Below are positions 54,331 to 64,000 of a stretch of DNA of 64,000 nucleotides, piece after piece. Each line of letters begins with the position of its first letter. Within the stretch, counting starts at the first letter, position 1. The notes under the pieces are model-generated. The model saw only the letters and a program-made list of their open reading frames with translations. It was not told where the DNA came from and ran no database searches. The translations under genes and the position numbers were made by a program. Source of the stretch: Stenogyne calaminthoides (lineage: Eukaryota > Streptophyta > Magnoliopsida > Lamiales > Lamiaceae); assembly GCA_037126765.1 (NCBI GenBank), contig JBBCBC010000026.1:31543698-31607697 (forward strand), read 5' to 3'.

Positions 54331-54899
54331 CTAACCAAGCCACTACCGAGATCGATTCAAAGATTTATGCAATGAGCTAGGACTTCTAGATCTTGGAGAA
54401 ATGTCACCGAAAAATGTTTGATGGAATGCTCTCGTAACTATTTGGTTAAGAGACTAACCAGATCGAGAGAAATCAGTTGAGTTTGGTATCTTAACTGATC
54501 TCAAGAGACTGATAAACTAAAATCCACATTCAAATTCTGATTACTTACGAGCATGATCAGATGAGAGAGATCTGCTGAGCTTGAAACTCCAATAAATCAG
54601 ATATATCAGTCTATGTCGAAATATCGGTTGAAGGGGAACTTCAACCGATCAGGAGGATCAAAAAGGAAATCGACGTACTTTCGAGGAAAGATCGCCTAAG
54701 CTCTGAAGTTTCAACGTCGATCTGCAACCGGAGAAGATCGGTTGAAAGGATCGGTTTTGGGAAATTTCTTAAGGCTTAAAGGTAATGATTAAGATCAACA
54801 AGTGGAATCAACATTGACAAGTAATATCGACCGATTACAACATCACCAACCAGACACGATCTCTTTTCTCTTGTTCTTTACTTATTTATCGGATTGTAT

Positions 54900-57800
54900 C
54901 GATATTATTTGCCTTTACTGTACTCCACTATCCTTGTGACGTGTACTCGCAAATCATTTAACGCGGACGTGGGGGTACATGTATTAACCGCTACTTGATC
55001 GCTTTTTTAAATCCAAAAGTTTTTTGCAGATGCGTCGCCTCTTCGACCCTACAATCAAAACCGCTAAAACTGAGCGCATAATCTTTTCAAAACGATTGAT
55101 CTTCAAAATCTTGTCTTATTGTACCCTCGTACTATATATAAGATTCATCAAACCTTACGAGTTTTTTACGCTTCACAAACTCGCATTACTCTCATTGAAA
55201 AAACTTCAAATTTTCTCTACGTTTCAAAACGATTTCTTAGAGTTCAAAATCTTCTCACGAAAATTTGAATCTGGTAATATTTTCTTTTTAAGCTTAATGA
55301 TGAATCTTTCTTTCCGTTAAAAACATTGTTTTCAAAAGTTGTTTTTTTGAATTTATGCTTCATTGCCTTTTGTTTTCCGCAAATATGATATTGATATTGA
55401 TTATGCACAAATTTAATGAGTCTATCTCTTTTGTAGATGGCCACTCATGGACTAGGAAAGATCATGTGCAACTATGCGAATGTCAACGAAGATCTTTGAG
55501 GATAAGTTCGTTCGGTTTGGAACCACCGAGGATTCGAATCCATGGAGGTGGAACAAATCGAAGAATACCGGATCGAAACATATTACTCGCTTTCATCGCA
55601 ATCCAAAGGATGCAAAGATGAAGCACTTCAATTCTTGCGCAATTTGAGTGTGGATACGTGAAAACCAGAGACGAACCGATGTCGCCACCAATCTGGAGAA
55701 GAAATCGATCGACAAATGCAGACATCACTGTCCCTGCTCAATTTGCAAAAGGGCTTAATCTCACCGCAGACACAAGGGAGAATGAGGACTAAGAAATCAG
55801 AGAGGAGCTCTTAAGAGAGGCGCATAAACATCGTAAAGTTCGGATTCATCGTGCCAATGCTCAAAAGAAAGTACAGATTGTTGTTTGACATTTCACAAGA
55901 ACGATCATGGGAATCTCATTTAGCCCAGATGCTCTCACATCACCAAAATGTACAAAGATGGCAAAGAATAATTGATGGGGCTCGTAACATCAATTGGCAC
56001 GGCTTCCTCGAAAAGCCATCTTGCTCCAAGAACACGAAAAATTTGGAGTCAATGAATCCAGCAGTGTCTTTTTCGAAAAAGAGAGTCAAGAATTCAACAA
56101 GGTTGCGGTTATATCAAGGACAAACCGCCAAGATCGAATGGAATTAATGGATCAAGTCCTACAATGCCTTCCTCTCATCAACCAAGTTATATATGGGCCA
56201 CCAGACGATGACAAGGAGCCCACTCCAACAAAAATCAAGAAAGGAAAGAGCAAAGAAGTTCATTTCATCCACACCATTTGCTCCACGTAAAAAGAACGGG
56301 TGAAGGCCCGGAGAAGAGGCCAAAGAAAGCAAAGGAAGCTACCATGACTCTAGCACTAGAAGATGAGTCGAAGAAGAAGAAAAAGCGCTGTAAGCGATGC
56401 TTTGCGCAACAAAGAACAGTAATCGACAGCAAGCTTCTCAACCCGAGGGCTCGCCAGAACGATCGAGGTAGAAGCACAAAACCGATAAATCTACTTCTCC
56501 TCAACCTCAAAAGCCGATTCACCGCCAGACTAAAGGTCGGCTGAAAGCATGTCTCTCCCCGCTAGTTCACCCGCCATGAACTGAACCAGATATAACCGCC
56601 ACTACAAACAGAATCCATCGCAGTCGAACTAATCGGACAACTTCTTCCCGACTCAAGCACAAACGAAGCTTCCACATCTCATCCAATGTAGAATCCGGAT
56701 GAGATAATTCCCAGATCCAGATCAACAAAGACCATCATCGAAAAATGGTCGACTAAGAATTGAACGAGATTGATGAGATGTATCCACAACCGGTCGCCCA
56801 TCATACCATCGAGAAGAAGTCATGGAGATCCTCACCGAGAGATCTCGATTAAAAAGCCTTCTCGATCTTATCTTACTTGTTGAACGGATGGGTGGTGCGG
56901 ATGAGTTCGCAGATTTTGACTTCGATATGAGGAAGTCCGCCAAAGTGGGATCACCAATGAGCTAATATCCGATAAATGCGGAAAGCTCGATCCCGTGAAG
57001 TTGGAATTGCGGAAGAAGAAAAAGTCGAGATCGCCAAGAAGCTCCGTAAACAGACGCCGAAATGGAGAATGCGAGTCGCCGATGAAAGTGGAACTGTCTT
57101 TGCAGATTCACGCACCAACCACCGGAGGCACAAACAATCGAACTCGATCAAGTGATGGATCCAATTCCTACATCTCAAATCACCACCGATCAACTTCAGA
57201 GATCGATCTTGTCTCAAAGATCTCCGAAAGAAGAGATTGAGGAGTGCTAATCGATCGAGACAAATCGATCTCAAACAAATCGAAGCAATCGAGATCGGTT
57301 CTCCCAATCCATGACCACCATGTTCACGAGCTTACAAAAATCGCTTGATGACAAGTGAAAACAGTGGATCAAAATCAATCTTCTTTTCTCGACGCCACTC
57401 AGAGAAAAGGCTCGAGTTATCGAAGAGAAATTTGACAAAATGATTTGGACACACTCTCGCTACAATGGAAATCGCCAAGAAAGAGCCGATTAACCTGTCA
57501 GAATCTAACGACTCAAACTTCGTGTTTATCTCGCTAATGATCTAAATCAGCATTGTCGGTCAACTTTGGGTCTCGACTTCCCACTCAATGCGCTTTTTGA
57601 TCAAACCAAAAAGGGGAAGGATCTCGAGAAAACCAACCGACACATCGAAGATAAGGCCCATGGACAAAGCTCAATTGCAAGAAAGATCTGCCTGCTGGTC
57701 TTTGGGACATCAAAATCTGGACCATTATTTCGGATCAGAAAGTCACCGGAAGCCACTGACTAGTCGACATCTGCCGATAAGGAGCTAGTCAGAAATTGTC

Positions 57801-58544
57801 CAAAAAGCGGATGATGAAGAAGAAAGAAGGATGTAAAAAACGGGCTGCGAAGGGTTGAAACGAAGTTCAAATCAAGGGCTAAGAAAGGATCGATGGAAAA
57901 TGCCTGACCGGAACCTCGGTTGCCGCCAAAGAGTCGGCGAGATCATACCAAAAACCGCCAGACACGCTTAAGAGGTTTGAGGAATGGAATAAGATCGAAG
58001 TGAATGGCTTCTAGATGCCTTTGTCCTTGATCTTGTTCCAAAAGAAGAATCACCGGATGATGAGTTCCTCAACCGTTCTGAGAATAAATTTCGGACTTTT
58101 CAAGTATCCGGAAAATGAGGCCAAGCTTATAAATGTAAAGATATCTCGCCAAGAGTATGATCGTTAGTATACTCGAAGAAGGCGGATGGCTATTCGACAG
58201 ATGGCATTTGAGAGATTCTACTTTGACATCTTGAGCAAATCGCGATATAATCGATCAAGTGCGGATAACCGATGTCAAATGGAAACTCTATCGATTTTCA
58301 ACGTTCCACAAGACCAAAGAGAAATGCCGAAGGATACAAGCCCAAGGTGTGAAGATTCGAGAAAGGCGTCTAGGGATCGGTTGCTTTTATATTCAAAACT
58401 TTTACGATGTAACATGTAATCAACATATCTAATGAAAAGTTTATTTTTTTTCGATCCCAAGACAAAATCTTTTTTCTTCGACATTGCTTTTCTTTCTTCG
58501 TTATACTTATCAACTGTTTTGGTTTCTCGGTGTTTTGGTTTCAT
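54900..58544 (+). other. Inner copia post-pol region (possible env-like module)
   Basis: About 3.6-4.2 kb between RNase H and the polypurine tract, unusual for ordinary copia but known in SIRE-type elements, which can carry an extra ORF here. A TATA-like word (actatatataaga, about 55131) and an acceptor-like ttttgtag directly before an ATG at 55438 (MATHGLGKIMCNYANVNEDL) suggest a separately transcribed unit. Other pieces lie in shifted frames at 55851-56147, 55994-56290 and 58186-58419. No identifiable domain or membrane segment, so the env-like label is inference. Confidence 0.45.
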
Positions 58545-58557
58545 CAAAAAGGGAAAT
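58545..58557 (+). other. Polypurine tract of the inner copia element
   Basis: caaaaagggaaat directly precedes the TGTTGGG start of the inner 3' LTR. Confidence 0.75.
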
Positions 58558-60098
58558 TGTTGGGAAATTTATAGTTTTGATGAAAGTTCCAAAAACATGT
58601 AACAGACAGGACCATCGGACTGTTAGTACCGATCGATGTTTACATTATCATGCGATAGACCGGGTTGATAATGATTGTATAGAAAAAACCGATGTAATAG
58701 ATAGGTCACATATTGAGGGGAACTCAATATGTATAGGTCGATCCAAGAATCGTAAGAAGTTTCGATATCCCATTGCAGGCGTAATGCTAAAACGTAATCG
58801 GAAGATCGATCGAATCGATCTAGTCGATAACTCGGAAGTCATGAAACTTAAACCTCTAATACTAGAAGATCGATGACTTCGGAAGATAAGACCGAAGACC
58901 TACATCACCGAGTCACCCGGTTGAAGCTAAGTCAACAGCGCCAGAAGACTCCATCGTAGATCGATCGATTCGGTGATCGACAAATCACCATAAGATGAAA
59001 AACCGATATTTCATCTTATCATACGCCTGCGATCTAAACACGAAGAAGACCAACCTTAGTTGGAGGAACAACACCGCAGCAAGGCTTCCATCCAATAAGG
59101 AAGAAACACGTATGAGCAGAGCCGATACTCGCGGGATTCGATGTTGCTCTCTCAAACGGCTATAAAATACACATTCACGCTTTTCACCATGCCGTTCAAG
59201 ACGCCACATCAAGCTCGCAACTCTACCTAAAATAGCACGAGATTCAAATTGCTCTCCAACGGCTCTTTGATCTCAAGGTCTATAAATATGGGATCACACT
59301 TCAGAGAGTGAAAAAACGGAAATGCTTGGACAAACAACATAATCAAAGCTCAAACTATAGTCGATTTCGCACGAAGAACACAACAACAAGCTTATTTTAT
59401 ATTGTGTTCATCCCATAAGTTTTAGCAAGAAATCTTTTCATCTAGCTATCGTACGCTTTGTAAGCAAGGAAAGATTTCATAGTTGAACCTCAACAATCTT
59501 ACCCAAACCCCCAAGTTAGGATAAGTTGTTTAAGAAGATTTCGATCTAGGGTTTCTAGTCTTGATTTTCGGGATCGGTTGAGTGAGAACTCTTAAAACAT
59601 CTGTTGGCATCTTGTGTTGGACTAACACACTAAACTAAGTCCGGTCGGTTAAGTTGGTGCCCCTTGTGAAAGGGAAGAGTGGACGTAGGGATCGGGTTTG
59701 TCCGAACCACTATAAATCTTGTGTGCCTTTATCTTTTTGATTAACTGCGCTCACATCGCACAATCTTAAAGCGATACATTCTAAGTTAAGATCGACAAAG
59801 ACCAAGCTTCGATCCGACGGACTCGATATTTCGTCATCCGATTAAAAGATAAAACTTGGAATCGATTTATACAACCGGTTTTTCACACGGTAAAACTTAA
59901 AGCTTCCGCAGACACATCGATTATCTCGATATCAATCGACCGATTTCCGGCGCTCAAGAAAGTTGGTTATCGGACTAAACCGATTCACTGCGACTTGATC
60001 AAAGCATTCGCCGCGACACCCGACCGCACTAAAAAGTTTTTCGAAGTCTATTCACCCCTCCCCAGACTCGGGCCTCACATAACCCCGCTCGACCTACA
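58558..60098 (+). repeat. 3' LTR of the inner copia element
   Basis: 1541 bases, the same start and end as 46883-48432, including the TATA box and the long identical AT-rich stretch around ttgtgttcatcccataagtt. Numerous 1-8 base indels relative to the 5' LTR. Confidence 0.9.
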
Positions 60099-60453
60099 TT
60101 AGAGGAGGGGCCGACCAAGCTCTTTGGTCGGCAGATATGATCGCCGAGCTCCCCTTTCAAAGCTTAAAGGGCGCTCGACCAATGGACGAGCTCGAGTAGA
60201 TCCGCTCGACCAAGACCCGTGGTCGAGTGGGATCGGAGGCCTGTGGGCAGTTTTAGAGTTTTGACCCAAGTCTCATATTTAAACACTTTTGACTCATTGT
60301 AATTGTATCATCACCACATCACTCGAAAATTTAGTAGATCTCCCCGCTTTTAGTAGTGGGACGTAATATTTTCTTTTAACCCAGAACTAAGGTGTGTGTT
60401 CCTTAATTCGTGTTTCTATTATTTTCTCCATAATTACTGCTTTAATCCTAACA
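60099..60453 (+). repeat. 3' LTR of the outer copia element, remainder
   Basis: Continues the LTR interrupted at 46882: gaccaagctctttggtcg, the TATA-like catatttaaac, and the end ctttaatcctaaca match the 5' LTR. Together with the first 33 bases it gives about 386 bases against 385 in the 5' LTR. Followed by the target-site repeat tgaac. Confidence 0.92.
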
Positions 60454-60458
60454 TGAAC

Positions 60459-60869
60459 AAATTTTACTTGTGAGGTTTTTGCTCGGTAAATCATTATATT
60501 ACTCCATATTATGAGCGGATTTGATACTAAAATCCATAAAAGAATATATTTTGATTAAATATATACGATTTCACAGAGAGGTATTTGAAGATACTACTAA
60601 TTTGTTATAAAAATAATTTTGTATATACATAACTAATATTACTCCATTTAATGATATTGTTCATCTGTCAATCAAAATCTGGTAGGCTTGGAATATAAAG
60701 AGAGAGATAACAGGTGACAATCACTCTGCTCAACTGATTCGCAGGGCTACCCAATTTCAATTTCCAAATCCAGTCGAAAGATTCCTGACAAAACCCCCCC
60801 ACAATTGCACGAATCAAACCCTAAACTCCAGAATCAACAAGAATTGGATCGCGGAGTTGACCATCAATC
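60459..60869. other. Upstream region of the IBR5 gene
   Basis: About 410 bases between the retrotransposon's target-site repeat and the IBR5 start. AT-rich promoter-like sequence in the left part, then a 5'UTR with cccaatttcaatttccaaat and a C-rich run. No other gene. Confidence 0.6.
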
Positions 60870-63800
60870 ATGAGGAAGAGAGAGAGGGAAAACCCATGCG
60901 GGGTTTGTGGGCACTACCACAAGTACGAGGAAGGCGAGGTCTGCGGCGTCTGCGGCCACCGTATGGTCGCCGTTTCCGATAACTCCGCCGCCCAACTCAG
61001 CGCCTTTCCGTCGGAGATCTTGCCGGAGTTCCTCTATTTGGGCAGCTATGATAATGCTGCCCGTGCTGAGCTTCTCAAGTCGCAGGGCATTTCCCGTGTC
61101 CTCAATGTAAAATTCGTTCCAATTCTGAATTCCGTTTGATTATATATGTTAAAGTTTCAATCTTTGTTGATTTTGGTTGGTTTTACTGTAATTTTGTTGT
61201 TAATAATTTGAGCTTTGTTTGTGGATGTGGATGTGTATGTGAATGGATGTGTTTAGCTTCGTATATATAGTAGCCTGTAGAAAGTTATTTTCATGGCTAT
61301 TTTGGTTGAGTGTCTGATTCTATGGAGTTAGGAAGCTTATGTTTAGGCTTGATTCCTGATATAGAAGAAAAGTTATTTAGTTTCATACCATTTAAAGTGT
61401 TTAAATCACTTGGGCTTAAAGGTATAATTAAAACAGTGCCTGGAAGTGACTGTCTTGTTTGGTAATCTCAAATCATTGGACTTTCCCCGATATGATAGGT
61501 ATTATATTTAAGTGAAGATGTGACAGATTTTTACTTTAAAAGGAAAACATAGAAAAGCAACGGACTACTCATAGGCTTCCACTTCAAAATCCAAATTATG
61601 GCAGTTTATCATCTCTTCTCTATTATGATATTTACATCCAAAAAGAAGATTGCTACTTTATGAAAAATCTAGAAGTGCTACCCTTCTTACTTCTGCTAAT
61701 GTTACCCAAATTGCCCATGAACGACTTGAACAAGTCTCGTATTTGCGTAATATATCCTATGTTGGTGAGGCTATTTTAATATGCTATATTGCTCTTTGGA
61801 TTCTTAATTGAACGACAATTTTCTTTGTTGTCCTTGCATGTGATCAAAGATGTTTTTACCTACTCTAAGCATTAATTTTCATATACACCTTGATTTTGTG
61901 AATATTAGTATACAGTATTCTTTCTAGTTCTTTGTCCAATACTAGTTCATTTGTTCCAGTTATTCTCAATCATGGAGAAGTGTCCTAATATGTAGGTTTG
62001 GATAGCTACTTCTTGTAATTAGCTTGGATTGTTTATTTTGATTCAGCTAGCAGCTGTGATTTGGCCAATTTGCTGCATCTCAGTTGATCATCCTTATAAG
62101 GATATTTTCATTCTTTAACAGATATTTATGATGTGTTCATTTCAGAAAATAGACATTCATTATTCTAACAGATTTATTTTCTGTGCAGACTGTGCCTGCT
62201 CTTCAAAATTTGTATAAGAACTCTTTTACCTATCACTGTCTCCAATATGATCAGAAATTGCCCTTCGATGATGCAATTCAGTTCTTAGGTATGCCCTTTG
62301 ACTTTTGTATAAAATTTGTAAGCCTATGTGAAGAATTATATTATAGTATATTACTGTTGAAACAGATTTGTCCATTAAAAAGGTTGCCTTTATGTGTAAA
62401 GGCAATTCACATAAAGGGATCTATCAAGATCCAATTATATCAATCTTAGGATACTTTGAGTGGCTTAACTAAGTACGATGCAAACTATACTCGCTATTTA
62501 TGCAATGGTTAATAAACATTTTAGGTTTTAGTTGTCTTCTTTTAAGGAAACACAGAGCATCCTGAGTAATTTGATGGTTATTTACTTAGTGGAAATGCTG
62601 CAGTGAATCCCTTGGTTTGTGTAACATAAACTTCACTTTAATCCATATATGATTATATTTCTTTATTCTTATCCTTCTTCATTCTCTTGTTTTGCAAAAG
62701 AGAGATCTTTAGTATTGAATTTGTTTTTATTCATTTTCAGTTTACTGATGATATCATTATCGAACTTATTTTTCTGGTATATATTGTGCAGAACAATGCC
62801 AAATCGATAGAGCTCGGGTTCTTGTGCATTGCATGTCTGGAAAAAATAGGTGAACTTACCATCACAATGCCTTCTCCCTCACTCTCTTTAGGATGGTCCT
62901 TTTCTTCTTTATATTTTTGTTACCCGTTTCTTTATGAAGAACAATGTAAAGTTCAGAGTTTGTTTTATAACATATGCTGCCATATGGTTAATAGACTAGA
63001 TGAGGTATTTGATCCTAATGGCATACCTCAAGAGAAGATTGTAGTCAATTTCTTTTACATTGCATTATTGCTTCTTACAGGTCACCTGCAATAGTAACGG
63101 CATTTTTAATGAAAAGCAAGGGATGGAGGCTTGCACAGAGTTACCAATGGGTGAAAGAACACAGACCGTCAGTTGAGCTAAATCAAGGTTTGGTCAAACT
63201 CACCCATTAATATTTTCAGAGCTTGTGTGATCTGCAAAAGAGTTATTATTTGTATATCACTATATTGCTTAAAGTACCCAAAAGAAAAAGAACTATAAGT
63301 GAGCTAACAACATCCTAGGATTTGTAAAAGGAATGGATGCCAAAAACAGGGGTGGATCTAGGATTTTGCTCCAAATGAGGCGAAACTTTTCACATTATAA
63401 ATCATTTTATGTTATAATCCGCAAGGTTGGGGTGGGGATATGTGGACTCATTATATGTCCAAACAAAAGATTTCTTACATATAAAATAAAAAAATAAAAA
63501 ATTCCTATTATGGCAACCCCTACCCCTAAATCCATTTATGGTCGAAAGTATGTGAATTGCTAATAATTCGTCAAAAGGTTTTAGTGGGTGGTTGCAAACA
63601 ATAGAAAGCTAGTGAGAAGCACTATTTTTTCAAAAGCTTCTTCTCACAGTTTTTTAAAAAAGTGATCCTGGAAACCGTTTAGTGATGTTTGCATACACAC
63701 CCTTATAGGGAGTCGGGAAATTGAAGCTATAGGTAGGATCTGATCCAGTATAAATTTTGTTTTCAAGTGCTTCTGATCAGACTTTCAATCTTCGTTATAA

Positions 63801-64000
63801 TATGTAATGTAATAGAGTTTTACTCACGTAATTTCAAATCTGAATGTTTCTGCTTTTATAATTTCAGCTGTCTACCAGCAGTTACAGGAGTACGAGCAGA
63901 AAATTTTTGGTTCAACCGAGATGAGCGGTATTGCAATGCCTGGTTTGCCATCTTTCAGCTTTGGCTTCTCAAAGCCAAACGATCCACCAACCCCGTCTCC
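60870..64000 (+). CDS. IBR5: IBR5-type dual-specificity protein phosphatase (partial, 3' end outside window)
   Basis: Dephosphorylates MAP kinase-type substrates; in Arabidopsis IBR5 modulates auxin and abscisic acid responses. Exons 60870-61106, 62189-62288, 62792-62849, 63081-63187 and 63868 to the window end keep one frame, about 211 codons so far. The N-terminus MRKRERENPCGVCGHYHKYE with a second CGVCGH is the zinc-ribbon-like start typical of IBR5. The DSP domain runs from FPSEILPEFLYLGSYDNA (about 47-64) through the signature HCMSGKNRSPA, in which the nucleophile Cys and Arg of HCX5R are present, to the WVKEHRPSVELN helix. The C-terminal Gly/Phe/Pro-rich tail has begun when the window ends. 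The start ATG follows a leader only about 0.4 kb from a retrotransposon. Confidence 0.95.
63583..63704. mobile_element. Short hAT-like MITE in IBR5 intron 4
   Basis: The left edge gtgggtggttgcaaacaata and right edge gatgtttgcatacacaccct are imperfect inverted repeats, and the centre (agaagc...gcttcttctcac) is palindromic. 122 bases, non-coding. Confidence 0.5.

Larger units (their letters stand above)
46883..60098 (+). mobile_element. Inner Ty1/copia retrotransposon, SIRE-like, inserted in the outer 3' LTR
   Basis: 13.2 kb, with LTRs of 1550 and 1541 bases and an internal region of about 10.1 kb. Both LTRs start TGTTGGGAAATTTATAG and end ACCTACA. A primer-binding site follows the first and a polypurine tract precedes the second. 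The pol motifs, large size and long non-pol region after RNase H fit the SIRE lineage (inference). The target-site repeat is imperfect: cagag before and tagag near the other junction. All coding regions are heavily broken. Confidence 0.88.
40600..60453 (+). mobile_element. Outer Ty1/copia retrotransposon, TNT1-like, with nested insertions (TSD TGAAC)
   Basis: The 5' LTR (40600-40984) and an interrupted 3' LTR (46850-46882 plus about 60100-60453) bound one copia element. The 5-base direct repeat tgaac occurs immediately outside both ends (40595-40599 and 60454-60458), which proves one insertion event spanning 19.85 kb. Without the 1.84-kb solo LTR and the 13.2-kb inner element the provirus would be about 4.8 kb, normal for copia. 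Gene order gag-protease-integrase-RT-RNase H is copia. Gag and pol motifs resemble TNT 1-94. It is non-autonomous: several stops and shifts. Confidence 0.92.

Overview
The window is nuclear DNA of a flowering plant. The evidence is GT-AG introns, AT-rich intergenic sequence, plant-only gene families (UGT71-type glycosyltransferase, hybrid proline-rich cell-wall protein, plant-type HAC acetyltransferase, IBR5 phosphatase), Stowaway-like MITEs with CTCCCTCCGTCC ends, and Ty1/copia retrotransposons. The overall feel is an asterid eudicot, perhaps Lamiales; that is inference, not something the sequence proves.

Gene-rich left half (1-35.5 kb). In order: a CTP:phosphocholine cytidylyltransferase (+, 954-3546, 8 exons, 333 aa); a UGT71-type UDP-glycosyltransferase (-, 3846-8037, 2 exons, 488 aa, with its catalytic-His exon 2.7 kb upstream of the main exon); a MATE transporter (+, 9998-12878, 6 exons, 560 aa) with a repetitive PPPER N-terminus; a small basic protein of unknown function (-, 13209-13788, 162 aa); an RCC1-repeat protein with a mitochondrial-type presequence (+, 14837-18187, 6 exons, 451 aa); an extracellular LRR protein with two compensating single-base frameshifts (-, 19262-20542); a hybrid proline-rich protein (-, 21665-23011, 448 aa); and a complete HAC1-type histone acetyltransferase (-, 25556-33889, 16 coding exons, 1694 aa) with a 5'UTR intron up to about 35.3 kb.

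Repeat-rich right half (35.5-60.5 kb). MITEs and a degenerate LINE 3' end (about 37.1-38.2 kb) are followed by nested LTR retrotransposons that can be resolved by target-site duplications. A 2.1-kb solo LTR (38463-40566) has TAAAT on both sides. A TNT1-like copia element (40600-60453) has TGAAC on both sides across almost 20 kb. A 1.84-kb solo LTR (41466-43308, TTTTG on both sides) sits inside its gag. A 13.2-kb SIRE-like copia element (46883-60098) splits its 3' LTR after 33 bases. All retroelement coding regions are broken.

Right edge. An IBR5-type dual-specificity phosphatase (+, 60870 onward) starts only about 0.4 kb beyond the retrotransposon nest and runs out of the window.

The genes do not form one pathway. 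The one possible functional pairing is the divergent UGT71 and MATE genes (glycosylation and transport of specialised metabolites). The least explained material is a set of short elements built from units of about 22 bp (9203-9458, 35811-36073, 36570-36826, and probably 23.2-24.5 kb), and the hidden first exon of the UGT gene.
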